Positions 27,026-35,828 of a stretch of DNA of 64,000 bases are shown here, piece by piece (the stretch's first letter is position 1; the number at the start of each line of letters is the position of its first letter). The notes under the pieces are model-generated. The model did not search any database. It was given only the letters and a program-made list of their open reading frames with translations, and was not told the DNA's origin. Location: NCBI GenBank assembly GCA_964474755.1, contig CAYYUG010000012.1:1-64000 (forward strand). Direction: 5' to 3'. The position numbers and the translations under genes were made by a program. The DNA is from GCA-2717185 sp964474755 (GTDB lineage Bacteria > Pseudomonadota > Alphaproteobacteria > UBA8366 > GCA-2717185).

Positions 27026-27700
27026 ATGAGCGACTTTGTGAAGTACGAGATGGCGGATCGCATCGCCACGCTCACCATGGATGATGGCAAGGCAAACGCT
27101 TTTGGCATTGATATGACAACCGCCTTGTCTGCCGCACTCGACCGCGCCGAAATGGAAGCCGCATCGGTGGTGATCACTGGGCGACCAGGCGTACTGTGCG
27201 CTGGGTTCGATCTTAAGGTCATTAGAGGCGGAGATGCGACGGCGCAGGCGGAAATGCGCAGCGCCGGCGTCGACTGTCTGTTGAAAAGCTACCTTCATCC
27301 GCTGCCCATCATCTTTGCCTGTTCGGGCCATTCGGTGGCCGCGGGTGCGTTGCTGCTGTTGACTGGAGACGTGCGCATCGGTGCACGCGGCAATTACAAA
27401 ATCGGGCTGAACGAAATCGGCATCGGCTTGTCCTTACCGGAGTTTGGTTTGCAGCTCGCCTATGACCGTCTCGACAAGCGTGCGGTGACGCCGGCAGTGC
27501 TCGGCGCAACACTATACGATCCGGTCGCCGCGGCAGGTGTCGGTTATCTCGATAAAGCAGTATCGGAGGATGCAGTGATGGAAAACGCGATGGCGACGGC
27601 GAGAACCATGATGGAGCTCGATGGCGAGGCCTTTGCCTCGACCAAACGGCGAATGCGGCAGCCGACGGTGGACCGCATCCACGCTTCGATGGCTGCTTGA
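27026..27700 (+). CDS. enoyl-CoA hydratase/isomerase family protein (crotonase fold)
   Basis: A short crotonase of 224 aa (family usually 250-270). The oxyanion-hole segments are LCAGFDLKVI and SGHSVAAGALLLLTGDVRIG. One acidic residue is in the catalytic region LNEIGIGLSLPEFG; the second classical Glu is not obvious, so hydratase activity is uncertain and isomerase or hydrolase activity is possible. The ATG at 27026 is supported by AGGAGAG just upstream; the longer frame into the SDR-like gene is rejected. It lies between the SDR-like and TIGR03084 genes in an apparent three-gene operon. Confidence 0.88.
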   Translation: MSDFVKYEMADRIATLTMDDGKANAFGIDMTTALSAALDRAEMEAASVVITGRPGVLCAGFDLKVIRGGDATAQAEMRSAGVDCLLKSYLHPLPIIFACSGHSVAAGALLLLTGDVRIGARGNYKIGLNEIGIGLSLPEFGLQLAYDRLDKRAVTPAVLGATLYDPVAAAGVGYLDKAVSEDAVMENAMATARTMMELDGEAFASTKRRMRQPTVDRIHASMAA

Positions 27701-27713
27701 GGGAGGTACTGCC

Positions 27714-28517
27714 ATGAGTATGGAACAACAAGCGGCCGATCTGCGCGAAGAAGGCGACGCGTTGAATGAGATGCTCTTGACACTGGCGCTGGAGGACTGG
27801 ACGCGTGCCACGCCGTTCAAGGACTGGACGGTGAACGCGGTCATGCAGCATCTGCATCAAGGTGACTGGATGAAGGTGCTGACCATGAAGGATAGCGATG
27901 CCTACCTCGCCGCTGCCGCCTCGCGACGTGCGGCGCGGGAGCGCAATGATGGTTCGTCCGGGTTGGAGGACCATGGCTTCCAAGCCAGCGAGGGCCCTGC
28001 ACTGAGAGAGCAGTGGTACGCCTATTTTCAGGAAATGTGTGACCTGATGGCAGCCTCTGATCCGAAGCACCGGGTTAAATGGGCTGGTCCCGATATGAGC
28101 ATCCGCATGGCGGCTACTGCACGTCAGATGGAAACTTGGGCGCATGGACAGGATATATACGATTTACTGCGTCACCCCCGAACGCATACCGATCGCATCA
28201 AGAATATTGCGGTGCTGGGTGTGAAAACCTATGGCTGGACATTCGCCAACCGCGGCGAGGACGTGCCGGGATCGCAGCCCTACGTGAAGCTGACGTCGCC
28301 GTCGGGCGCGATCTGGGATTGGGGGATCCCGGATGACAGCAACAAGGTCGAAGGTTTAGCGCTCGAGTTTTGCCAGGTCGTCACCCAAGGTCGGAACATC
28401 GCAGATGTGAACCTGACTGTGGTTGGCGAACCAGCCACAAAATGGATGGCAATTGCGCAATGCTTTGCCGGTCCGGTGAATGAGCCGCCTGCGCCTGGAC
28501 ACCGGTCTTGGAGTTAA
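27714..28517 (+). CDS. TIGR03084-family protein (DinB/MDMPI-like metal-binding fold)
   Basis: A 267-aa protein with an N-terminal mycothiol-dependent maleylpyruvate isomerase-like four-helix domain (FKDWTVNAVMQHLHQGDWMK) and the second conserved segment METWAHGQDIYDLL. The His residues in HLHQGD and WAHGQD are candidate metal ligands. The family was first noted in actinobacteria, so its presence here might reflect transfer. GGGAGGT lies just before ATG 27714. Its stop overlaps the stop of the convergent hyuB gene by 4 bases. The biochemical role is unknown; a thiol-dependent isomerase or transferase is possible. Confidence 0.85.
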   Translation: MSMEQQAADLREEGDALNEMLLTLALEDWTRATPFKDWTVNAVMQHLHQGDWMKVLTMKDSDAYLAAAASRRAARERNDGSSGLEDHGFQASEGPALREQWYAYFQEMCDLMAASDPKHRVKWAGPDMSIRMAATARQMETWAHGQDIYDLLRHPRTHTDRIKNIAVLGVKTYGWTFANRGEDVPGSQPYVKLTSPSGAIWDWGIPDDSNKVEGLALEFCQVVTQGRNIADVNLTVVGEPATKWMAIAQCFAGPVNEPPAPGHRSWS

Positions 28518-30172
28518 CCTTCTAAGTCGAACCCATAAATTTCTCGCGCTATTTCTGGTGAAATTCGTTCCTCGCGAAGGTCGCGTTTGACTAGTTCTGG
28601 GTCCCGTTTCTCTGGCGATCCATAGCCGCCGGAGCCAGGGGTAACAATGGCGATGGCTTGGCCGGTATTGAGCCAGCCGACGCTTTTCTGGAAAGCGGCG
28701 ACGCCTTCGTCACGTTCGATGCGGTAGGTGCCGCCGTCATGCCCACCAAGCAAGCCCCACGGCGCGGTCTTGGCGCGGGTGCCGCGGCAGTTGACGCGGC
28801 ATTCGTCGTGTAGGGCACGTATTTTGCGGCGGAAGCTCATTCCACCGCGCCAGGTACCGCAGCCGCCGGAATCCTTGACCAATTCGTATCGTTCGACCCT
28901 TAGCGGGTATTCAGGCTCCAAACCCTCGACCGGCAGGTTACTGGTATTTGTGACGTGTACCTGTACACCGTCAAGCCCGTCTTTAGTTGCACGCGCGCCG
29001 AAGCCGCCGCCGAGCGTCTCTAGATAGACGTAGAAGCGGCCGGTACGCGGATTGATCCCGGTGAAGGTAGAGGATGTGACCGCGCCGTTGCAGGCGCCGG
29101 TCAGTCGTTCTGGAATTGCCTGTGCCAGAGCGCCGTGCACTACGTCGACCACACGTTGGCAGGTATTGGTGCGGCCGTTGACGGCTGCGGGTGAGACCGC
29201 GTTCAAGATAGAGCCTGGTTCGGCGCTCACGGTGATTGGTCGGAAGAGGCCAGCATTTGGCGGCGCATCAGGGTCGGTAACACATTTGATAGCATAATAG
29301 ACGGTGGCCAGGGTCGCCGTCTCCACCATGTTAAGCCCGGCACGGATTTGGGGCGGGTTGTCTTTGAAGTTGAGATGAATTTCCTCTCCTTTTACCGTGA
29401 TCTCGACCTTGAAGGTGAGGGTATCATCCCATTCATCGCATTCGAACTGATCCTCGAAACTATAAACGCCGTCGGGGATAGTTGCGATGCCTGCACGCAT
29501 GCGCCGCTCGGCATAGTCGAGCAATTCGTCGAAGGCGCGGGTCAACAGCGTCACTCCGTAGCGCTCACACAGCGTCTGGAAGCGCTGTACGCCGAACCGA
29601 TTGGCTGCGATCTGCGCACGAAGGTCGGCGCGGCGCTCGTGCGGCACCTGGCAGTTAAGCAAGATCAGGTCGAGCACTTCCTCTTGAATGGCGCCGGCAC
29701 GCTGTAGGCGGATTGGCGGGATGCGCAGGCCTTCCTGGAAAATATGTGCGTGCCCGCGATCAACGAAATCTGCATGGTGTGCCAAATTTGTTGCCCAACC
29801 GACCAGCGCTTCGTCGAAGAAGATCGGCGCGGCTAGTACGATGTCTGGCAAGTGAGTGCCGCCGCCAGTGTAGGCGTCGTTGCCGATAAACATATCGCCT
29901 TCGGAGATATCGGAGATGTCATGCCGCTTAAGGATTGCCTCGACCACGCCCATTAATGAGCCGAGGTGTATTGGGATATGCTCTGCCTGGTATAGTGTCC
30001 GACCAGCTGCGTCGAAGATAACGGTGGAGCAGTCTCGCCGTTCCTTGATGTTGGTGGAGTAGGAAGCGCGGACCAGAGTTTCGCCCATTTCGTCGGCGAT
30101 GGAAGCGATTGCGTTGCCTATTACCTCAACGGTGACCGGGTCGACGGTGGCTATCGCTGTGGTATCCGCCAT
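28514..30172 (-). CDS. hyuB: hydantoinase/oxoprolinase subunit B (third copy)
   Basis: A 552-aa HyuB. The catalytic block reads NDAYTGGGTHLPD, with Ala and an inserted Gly compared with the NDPYxGGSHLPD of the other two copies. C-terminal blocks SGGCGTWRGG and TPGSGGYGSPEKRD are present. The ATG at 30172 overlaps the hyuA stop (TGATG) and has AAGGAG 7 bases upstream; the GTG at 30175 is too close to that site. The reading frame is complete. It is a distinct lineage, coupled to its own hyuA. Confidence 0.92.
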   Translation of the reverse strand: MADTTAIATVDPVTVEVIGNAIASIADEMGETLVRASYSTNIKERRDCSTVIFDAAGRTLYQAEHIPIHLGSLMGVVEAILKRHDISDISEGDMFIGNDAYTGGGTHLPDIVLAAPIFFDEALVGWATNLAHHADFVDRGHAHIFQEGLRIPPIRLQRAGAIQEEVLDLILLNCQVPHERRADLRAQIAANRFGVQRFQTLCERYGVTLLTRAFDELLDYAERRMRAGIATIPDGVYSFEDQFECDEWDDTLTFKVEITVKGEEIHLNFKDNPPQIRAGLNMVETATLATVYYAIKCVTDPDAPPNAGLFRPITVSAEPGSILNAVSPAAVNGRTNTCQRVVDVVHGALAQAIPERLTGACNGAVTSSTFTGINPRTGRFYVYLETLGGGFGARATKDGLDGVQVHVTNTSNLPVEGLEPEYPLRVERYELVKDSGGCGTWRGGMSFRRKIRALHDECRVNCRGTRAKTAPWGLLGGHDGGTYRIERDEGVAAFQKSVGWLNTGQAIAIVTPGSGGYGSPEKRDPELVKRDLREERISPEIAREIYGFDLEG

Positions 30173-32232
30173 CACGCAGCTCCTTCCTCAATAATCAGAT
30201 TGTGGTAGGCATCCACACTTGCCATTTGGCCAGATAGGACGAAGGTCGTCGAATCCATCTGTTCGATCACTGCCGGTCCCACGATGCGATTGCCGGTATG
30301 CAGCTGTTCACGGTCATAGACTGGTGTCTGGACAAATTCACTGACCTCAGGCATGAAGACCTTGCGAGGATCGAGCGTGGCGGATGAAGGATCAACGCCG
30401 CCATCCGAATTTTTGATAAATTTTGGCTTCTCCACCACACCGTAGGCTTCTATACGGAAGGTCACGATCTCGATCGCTTCGTCCGCGGCGGTGTAGTCGT
30501 AAAGTCGCTCATAAGCGGTGTTGAAGTTATGCGTCAGCGCGTCGAGCAACGCGGTGTCGTGCTCCAAGTCGGGGACGGGGACATTGAGTTCGTAATTCTG
30601 TCCCGCATAGCGCATGTCCGCAGAAGCAACGAGACGGCGGCAATCGGGTGCGACAGTTTCAGCCTCGAACCAGGCGTTGGCATCCCTATGCAATTCAGCC
30701 ATTACTTCGCGCACCGCGTCGACGGATTGTGCTTCCAGTCGCATGCGGCGTGTCACCGATAAATCGTGTCGCAGATCGGTCAGTAGTAGTCCCAAGGCAC
30801 AGAGAATACCGGGATTCCGCGGCACCAAGATGCGCGGTATACCAAGTTCTCGGGCTAGTCGCCCGGCATGGACAGGTCCGCCGCCGCCAAATGGCATCAG
30901 GCTGTAGTCGCGAGGGTCATGTCCGCGCTGTATTGATATCAGGCGGATCGCGCGGGCCATGTTAGCTGTAACCACCCGCACGATGCCGGCGGCCGTATCC
31001 AGGGTTGAGAGGCCTAGTTTCTGGCCAAGTAATTCGATGGCGCGGATGGCCGGGTCTTGGTCGATTTTCATGCGACCGCCCAGGAGTTCCGTTGGATTGA
31101 GTACTTGCATAACTACGTTGGCGTCGGTCACCGTTGGCTCATCATTGCCAAGCCCGTAACAAATTGGTCCTGGAGCTGCCCCCGCGCTGCGCGGTCCAAC
31201 CTTTAGGAAACCGCCACTGTCGACGTAGGCGATCGATCCGCCACCTGCACCGACTGTATGGATGTCAATCATAGGCACCTTCAGCGGGTAGCCATGAACG
31301 ATGGCTTCTGTCGTCGTTTCCGGCCGACTGCCTTGGATTAACGATACGTCCGTTGAGGTGCCGCCCATGTCGAAGGTGATAATGTCCTTGGTGCCAACGG
31401 TACGGCCGGTTTCCAGAGCACCGACGACGCCAGTGCTGGGCCCGGACAGGACGGTGCGGACGGGCAAGATGGCTGCGGTCTCGAATGTTATGGTGCCACC
31501 ATTCGATTGGGTGATGTGCGGCACGGCATCTATGCCGGCTTCGCTTAGGCGGGGGGTTAGCTTCGACAGGTATCCTTTCATGACGGGGCCAAGGAATGCA
31601 TTTACGACTGTAGTGCTCAGCCGTTCGAACTCGCGGAATTCTGGGCACACGCGGTGCGAAGCGGTGATGAAGGCGCTGCATAGCTCTTCTTCCAAGATCG
31701 CTACGACCCGTGCCTCGTGAGCTGGATCAATAAAGCTGTAGAGGAAACAGACGGCCGCGGCCTCTACGCCCATCTTGCGTAGCTTGCGAGCCTGTGCGCG
31801 TATCTCAACTTCATCGGGAGCTTGCTCAACGGTTCCATCAAAGAGCATCCGTTCCTGTACTTCGAGCCGCCGGTCGCGCGGTACGAGCGGTATCGGTTTG
31901 TCTGTCTGCAGGTCGTAAAGATGCGGCCTTGTTTGGCGGCCAAGATCAAGCAGGTCGCGGAACCCGTCATTAGTGATAAGGCCAGTCTTTGCGCCGCGCC
32001 CCTGTATCAGCGCGTTTGTTGCCACGGTTGTGCCGTGCCCGAAAAAAACGACTTGTGCTTCATCTCCGCTGAAACGAGAGACCGCTTCGTGAGCGCCTTC
32101 GGCGATAGCTTCGGAGGGGTCGTGCGGTGTACTCGAAAGTTTCCATACGGAAAAATGGCCGCTGGTTTCGTCGAGCAGGCAAACGTCGGTGAAGGTGCCT
32201 CCAGAATCGACACCAATGCGAAGAGAGGTCAT
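30172..32232 (-). CDS. hyuA: hydantoinase/oxoprolinase subunit A (third copy)
   Basis: A 686-aa HyuA. Its phosphate loop reads IGVDSGGTFTDVCLL, with Ser in place of the usual Ile, and DMGGTSTDVSLI is intact further on. Other family blocks are GPICYGLGNDEPTVTDANVV and FGGGGPVHAGRLA. The frame is open to 32394, but ATG 32232 matches the family's N-terminus; no good ribosome site is visible there. It has an 820-base upstream region, without a clear gene, that holds an inverted repeat about 140 bases from the start. Confidence 0.92.
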   Translation of the reverse strand: MTSLRIGVDSGGTFTDVCLLDETSGHFSVWKLSSTPHDPSEAIAEGAHEAVSRFSGDEAQVVFFGHGTTVATNALIQGRGAKTGLITNDGFRDLLDLGRQTRPHLYDLQTDKPIPLVPRDRRLEVQERMLFDGTVEQAPDEVEIRAQARKLRKMGVEAAAVCFLYSFIDPAHEARVVAILEEELCSAFITASHRVCPEFREFERLSTTVVNAFLGPVMKGYLSKLTPRLSEAGIDAVPHITQSNGGTITFETAAILPVRTVLSGPSTGVVGALETGRTVGTKDIITFDMGGTSTDVSLIQGSRPETTTEAIVHGYPLKVPMIDIHTVGAGGGSIAYVDSGGFLKVGPRSAGAAPGPICYGLGNDEPTVTDANVVMQVLNPTELLGGRMKIDQDPAIRAIELLGQKLGLSTLDTAAGIVRVVTANMARAIRLISIQRGHDPRDYSLMPFGGGGPVHAGRLARELGIPRILVPRNPGILCALGLLLTDLRHDLSVTRRMRLEAQSVDAVREVMAELHRDANAWFEAETVAPDCRRLVASADMRYAGQNYELNVPVPDLEHDTALLDALTHNFNTAYERLYDYTAADEAIEIVTFRIEAYGVVEKPKFIKNSDGGVDPSSATLDPRKVFMPEVSEFVQTPVYDREQLHTGNRIVGPAVIEQMDSTTFVLSGQMASVDAYHNLIIEEGAA

Positions 32233-32370
32233 GGGAAGGAGCCGTATTGGTTTTACTGTTAGCGTTAAGGATAGGCGTCCGTGGGGAGGTGTAAAAGTCG
32301 TAATCAACTGCCCATATCTGCCAAGCTTCCGCCATCGACCGGAATCTGCAGCGACAGGTGACCTGGGAGG

Positions 32371-32389
32371 TGTCGACGATACCTCGACA
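32371..32389. promoter_or_regulatory. inverted repeat upstream of the third hyuA
   Basis: TGTCGA-N7-TCGACA at 32371-32389, with perfect 6-base arms, about 140 bases upstream of the hyuA start at 32232. Its size fits a dimeric regulator site. No regulator gene is near, so the role is speculative. Confidence 0.3.
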
Positions 32390-32656
32390 GGCATTATGAA
32401 AGGAGTTCAGAGAATGGTGGGCGCAGGCAGTACCAATTGTGTCAAGCAAATCGTCAGAGCGCTCCAAAAATTGCGGGACCTGCACATGCGCTATCGTTGC
32501 AGTAAGTCGATTTTCAATATGTTGGCGTTGCCGTTGTCCCAAAGTGCATTTGTGTGTTTGATTGTTCCCGGATTACTAGCTGTATATGCGACAATTCATA
32601 AATTTACGTCGCTGCGGTAAAGGTCACTCAGGTACCGCGTGACACTTTTTTTAAAT

Positions 32657-32901
32657 AGCATCGTGGAAGTCTTCGATCATATTCCGGTCGTTGACGACAC
32701 TTTCTGCGTGTATTTTGAAGGATTTTACTTACCAGAATATCGCACGTTGTCGCTGCTAATCTTTGCTTTTCTCTGAGGCAGCTGAACGCCTTCGTGCCAT
32801 TAAAAATTAGTGCATCGGGCGGGGAATTTTGGACAAATGCGATTCTATCGGGGTCGGTCGGCTTTGTGTTCGGCGGCAGCATCACCTATTCGATGAGCTG
32901 A
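32657..32901 (+). pseudogene. possible decayed gene fragment, unrecognised
   Basis: The space 32233-33054 has no convincing intact gene. Within it, plus-strand reading from 32657 gives a protein-like stretch (VEVFDHIPVVDD, then FYLPEYRTLSLLIFAFL) that hits a stop. A one-base shift there continues as LRQLNAFVPLKI, then FWTNAILSGSVGFVFGGSI, to a stop at 32901. The pattern looks like one gene broken by a frameshift, with a hydrophobic C-terminus. I do not recognise the family, and chance open reading is possible. Confidence 0.3.
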
Positions 32902-33054
32902 GGAAATTTCTGTTACATCTCCCCTAACAAGGGACTATTTGTCGTGGTTGCGTTATTACTCTGCTCGATTCGCACGTAACAAGGTACTGCGGCATCATGG
33001 CTTACCATCTTCCTGTAGGACGCGTATTTGTCAAAGATGTTCCTGTCATGGCAC

Positions 33055-35385
33055 TCAGCCTTGCATCGCCCTCCATACCTTCTCCGGGGTAGCTGGCATG
33101 TCAATTTCGGCAACGCCAAATCTGGCAAGCGCGTCCACGATGGCATTGATGACGGCAGGCATGCTGGCGGTTGGACCGGATTCGCCACAGCCTTTCACGC
33201 CGAGCGGATTGGTCATGCAAGTGGTCTCCGTCGTCGCCCAGTCAAAATTCGGCGTCTCGATTGCGCGGGGCAGGCAATAATCCATGAAGGAGCCGGTCAG
33301 CAATTGACCCGAGCCCGGATCGTAGACCACTTCCTCGCATAAGGCCTGTCCGAGGCCGTTTGATACGCCGCCATGCAGTTGGCCCTCAAGCAGCATCGGG
33401 TTAATGATAGTGCCAAAATCGCTTACCATTGCGTAACGCGTCACCTGGACGTAGCCGGTGTCCTGGTCGATTTCGACCTCTGCCACATGGCAGCCACATG
33501 GATAATTGTAGGCTCGGGCAACATAGTGGGCGTTGGCTTCCAAACCGAGGCCGTCACTGTCAGGTACGTTGGCACTGCTGAACGAGGCTTTGGCGACGGT
33601 GACGAGGTCGATATTACGATCTGTACCGGCGATGACAAAATTACCATTTTCAAACTCTATGTCGTCGGCGCTGGCTTCCAACATATGTGCTGCGATCCGC
33701 TTACCTTTGTCGATGATCTCCTCGGAACTTTGTACAATGGCACCGCCGGCGACTGTAGTTGTCCGCGAGCCGCCAGTGCCTGACCCCGGTCCGATACGAT
33801 CCGAGTCGCCCTGAACGATGTGAATATTGTCGAATGGCAAGCCGAGTTGAGTGGCGACGATCTGGCTGAATACGGTGGCATGGCCCTGGCCGTTCGTCTG
33901 GCCAGTTAATGTTACTGTCACAATGCCTGAGCTGTCGAACGTCATTCCGACACGATTGTCCATGAAACCATCAGGCTCCGTATAGACGGCATAACCGAAG
34001 CCGAGCAGTTTGCCATTGGCCGCTGCACGTTGTTTGCGCTCGGCCAATTTCGCTTGGCCCCCAAGCGACAAGGCCTGGTTCATATTAGCTTCGAAATCGC
34101 CGCTGTCATAAACCAGGCCCATAGCCGTCGTGTAAGGCATCTCATTTGCGGTTACGAGATTGCGCCGGCGTAATTCCGCCGGGTCCATCGCCATTTCACG
34201 AGCACCTTTGTCAATTAGGCGCTCAACCATGTAGCAAAATTCGGGTTTGCCCGCGCCGCGGAAAGCGGCCGTCGGCGTATTGTTGGTGAAAACGCATTGT
34301 GTCTCTGCGTAGAGCGTATCGATGCGGTAGACGTTGGTCAGTAGGCGCGTACCGCCCTTGGTTGGAATGATTGCTGCGCCACCGGTGTGGTAGGCACCCA
34401 TGCTTGAGGTGGTCTGGCACCGGATCGCCAGGATCTTGCCCTCCTCGTTAAAAGCCATGCCCGCATGCATGACATGGTCGCGCGCGTGATAATCGGTCAG
34501 GAAAGCGTCACTGCGGCTTGGATACCATTTCACCGGCCGACCGAGTTTTTTAGCTGCCCAGGGGACGACAAGCTGTTCCGGATATATACCGTTTTTGATG
34601 CCGAACCCGCCGCCGACATCTGGCGTAATAAGGCGAATGTCTGAGAGTGGCACGTTGAGCCCGGGCTTTGCCATTGCCATGTGTACGGGATTATTGCCTT
34701 GGGTTGGCGTATAGACCGTGTAGCGACCGCTCAACGGTTCGAATGAGGCCACGCAACCACGCGGTTCGGTCGCTCCAACGACGATACGGTTGTTTATCAG
34801 GTCAATTTCTGTGACGTGGGCGGCGGCGGCGAAGGCAGTATCGGTTGCGCTACGGTCGCCTGTTTCCCAGTCGAGCGCGATGTTGCTGTCGGTGCCTTCC
34901 CAGATAACTGGCGCATCCGTTTCGAGAGCCTTGTTTGTCTGAGTGACGCAGGGCAATTCCTGATATTCGATCGAGAGTAATTCAGACGCGTCCGCTGCCT
35001 GCGCTGCAGTTTCGGCGATCACGACGGCGACGGTCTCGCCGGCATAGCGAGCGACATTGGTCGCCATCGCGCGTCGCGGAGGTACGAAGAGAGGCGCGCC
35101 GTTGCGGTTTTCCACTGGTGCGTTGCCAAGGATTTCGCCGACGCCATCGGCCACCATGTCCGCACCGGTGAATACAGCGATGACGCCCGGTGCAGCTAGT
35201 GCGCCAACGCAGTCGATAGCGTTGATACGCGCATGGGCGTATGGCGATCGTACGAAATGGGCGTGCGCCTGGCCCGCCAAATCAATGTCGTCGATAAACC
35301 GACTGCTGCCGGTGAGTAACGCCTCGTCCTCGATACGGGGGACGGAAACGCCGATGCCTTGTGATACAGGCGCGGTGTTTGGCAC
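33055..35385 (-). CDS. xanthine dehydrogenase-family molybdopterin-binding subunit (orphan CoxL type, second copy)
   Basis: A 776-aa molybdenum hydroxylase large subunit. It has the N-terminal IGVSVPRIEDEALLTG, TPDVGGGFGIKNG, TAAFRGAGKPEFCYM near residue 375, and the catalytic Glu in GVKGCGE near 731. The start is GTG at 35385, supported by AGGAG 7 bases upstream. The active-site loop is the common AFRGAGxPE form, unlike the first copy, and overall similarity is moderate, so this is not a recent duplicate. CoxM and CoxS partners are again absent. A perfect 16-base inverted repeat lies about 30 bases upstream. Confidence 0.9.
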   Translation of the reverse strand: MPNTAPVSQGIGVSVPRIEDEALLTGSSRFIDDIDLAGQAHAHFVRSPYAHARINAIDCVGALAAPGVIAVFTGADMVADGVGEILGNAPVENRNGAPLFVPPRRAMATNVARYAGETVAVVIAETAAQAADASELLSIEYQELPCVTQTNKALETDAPVIWEGTDSNIALDWETGDRSATDTAFAAAAHVTEIDLINNRIVVGATEPRGCVASFEPLSGRYTVYTPTQGNNPVHMAMAKPGLNVPLSDIRLITPDVGGGFGIKNGIYPEQLVVPWAAKKLGRPVKWYPSRSDAFLTDYHARDHVMHAGMAFNEEGKILAIRCQTTSSMGAYHTGGAAIIPTKGGTRLLTNVYRIDTLYAETQCVFTNNTPTAAFRGAGKPEFCYMVERLIDKGAREMAMDPAELRRRNLVTANEMPYTTAMGLVYDSGDFEANMNQALSLGGQAKLAERKQRAAANGKLLGFGYAVYTEPDGFMDNRVGMTFDSSGIVTVTLTGQTNGQGHATVFSQIVATQLGLPFDNIHIVQGDSDRIGPGSGTGGSRTTTVAGGAIVQSSEEIIDKGKRIAAHMLEASADDIEFENGNFVIAGTDRNIDLVTVAKASFSSANVPDSDGLGLEANAHYVARAYNYPCGCHVAEVEIDQDTGYVQVTRYAMVSDFGTIINPMLLEGQLHGGVSNGLGQALCEEVVYDPGSGQLLTGSFMDYCLPRAIETPNFDWATTETTCMTNPLGVKGCGESGPTASMPAVINAIVDALARFGVAEIDMPATPEKVWRAMQG

Positions 35386-35413
35386 GGGAAAACTCCTGAT
35401 GATACGACGATCA

Positions 35414-35429
35414 AACGGATATGTCCGTT
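35414..35429. promoter_or_regulatory. operator-like inverted repeat upstream of the second CoxL gene
   Basis: AACGGA-N4-TCCGTT at 35414-35429 has perfect 6-base arms, 29 bases upstream of the GTG start at 35385. The position fits repression or activation at a promoter for the CoxL gene. The rest of 35386-35740 has no convincing gene; a 31-codon frame at 35544-35639 was not accepted. Confidence 0.45.
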
Positions 35430-35711
35430 ATTTGGAACGTATCAGACTCGAGCACCAAAACAAGCCCAGTAGCGTTCTTCGTAGCAGTAAGTAATAGTAA
35501 AATAACGAAGGTGCAAATGCGCCAATAGAAGGCAGACGCTGGTATGGATCCACACAAGCTTGATTGCGACCCGGAGTTATATACCCGCCGCGACGGGCTA
35601 ATCCTTTTACGCGAAGGCATGAACATCTCGAAAAACTAATTATGGTCGGTTGAATCCCAAAATTTCAGGGGTTGCACCTGTAGTTCGAACTTCAAACCGC
35701 CGTGTGGTGCT

Positions 35712-35739
35712 TTGCATTCCCGAACGCTTGTCTTAGAAT
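35712..35739 (+). promoter_or_regulatory. putative sigma70-type promoter for thiOSG
   Basis: TTGCAT at 35712-35717 and TAGAAT at 35734-35739, separated by 16 bases, lie directly before the TPP riboswitch. A transcript would start around 35746, just ahead of the aptamer. The match to consensus is moderate. Confidence 0.45.
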
Positions 35740-35749
35740 TATTATATAG

Positions 35750-35822
35750 CTGGGGTGCCGGGCCCGTGTCCGGCTGAGATTACACCCAAAGAACCTGACC
35801 TGGATAATGCCAGCGTAGGGAG
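35750..35822 (+). promoter_or_regulatory. TPP riboswitch (THI element)
   Basis: A clear thiamin pyrophosphate aptamer. The conserved pieces occur in order: GGGGTGCC at 35752, CTGAGA at 35774-35779, ACCC, GAACCTGA from 35791, then TGGATAATGCCAGCGTAGGGA ending at 35821. The only ribosome site for thiO, AGGGAG at 35817-35822, lies in the 3' strand of the aptamer, and the thiO start follows 6 bases later. TPP binding would therefore hide the ribosome site, so translational control is likely, with no room for a separate terminator hairpin. Confidence 0.95.
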
Positions 35823-35828
35823 CAGATT

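Noticed and set aside
35544..35639. A 31-codon ORF (starting MDPHKLDCDPELYTRRDG) in the spacer upstream of the thi riboswitch.
   Set aside because: It is short, has only a distant ribosome-like site and resembles no family I know; chance is likely.
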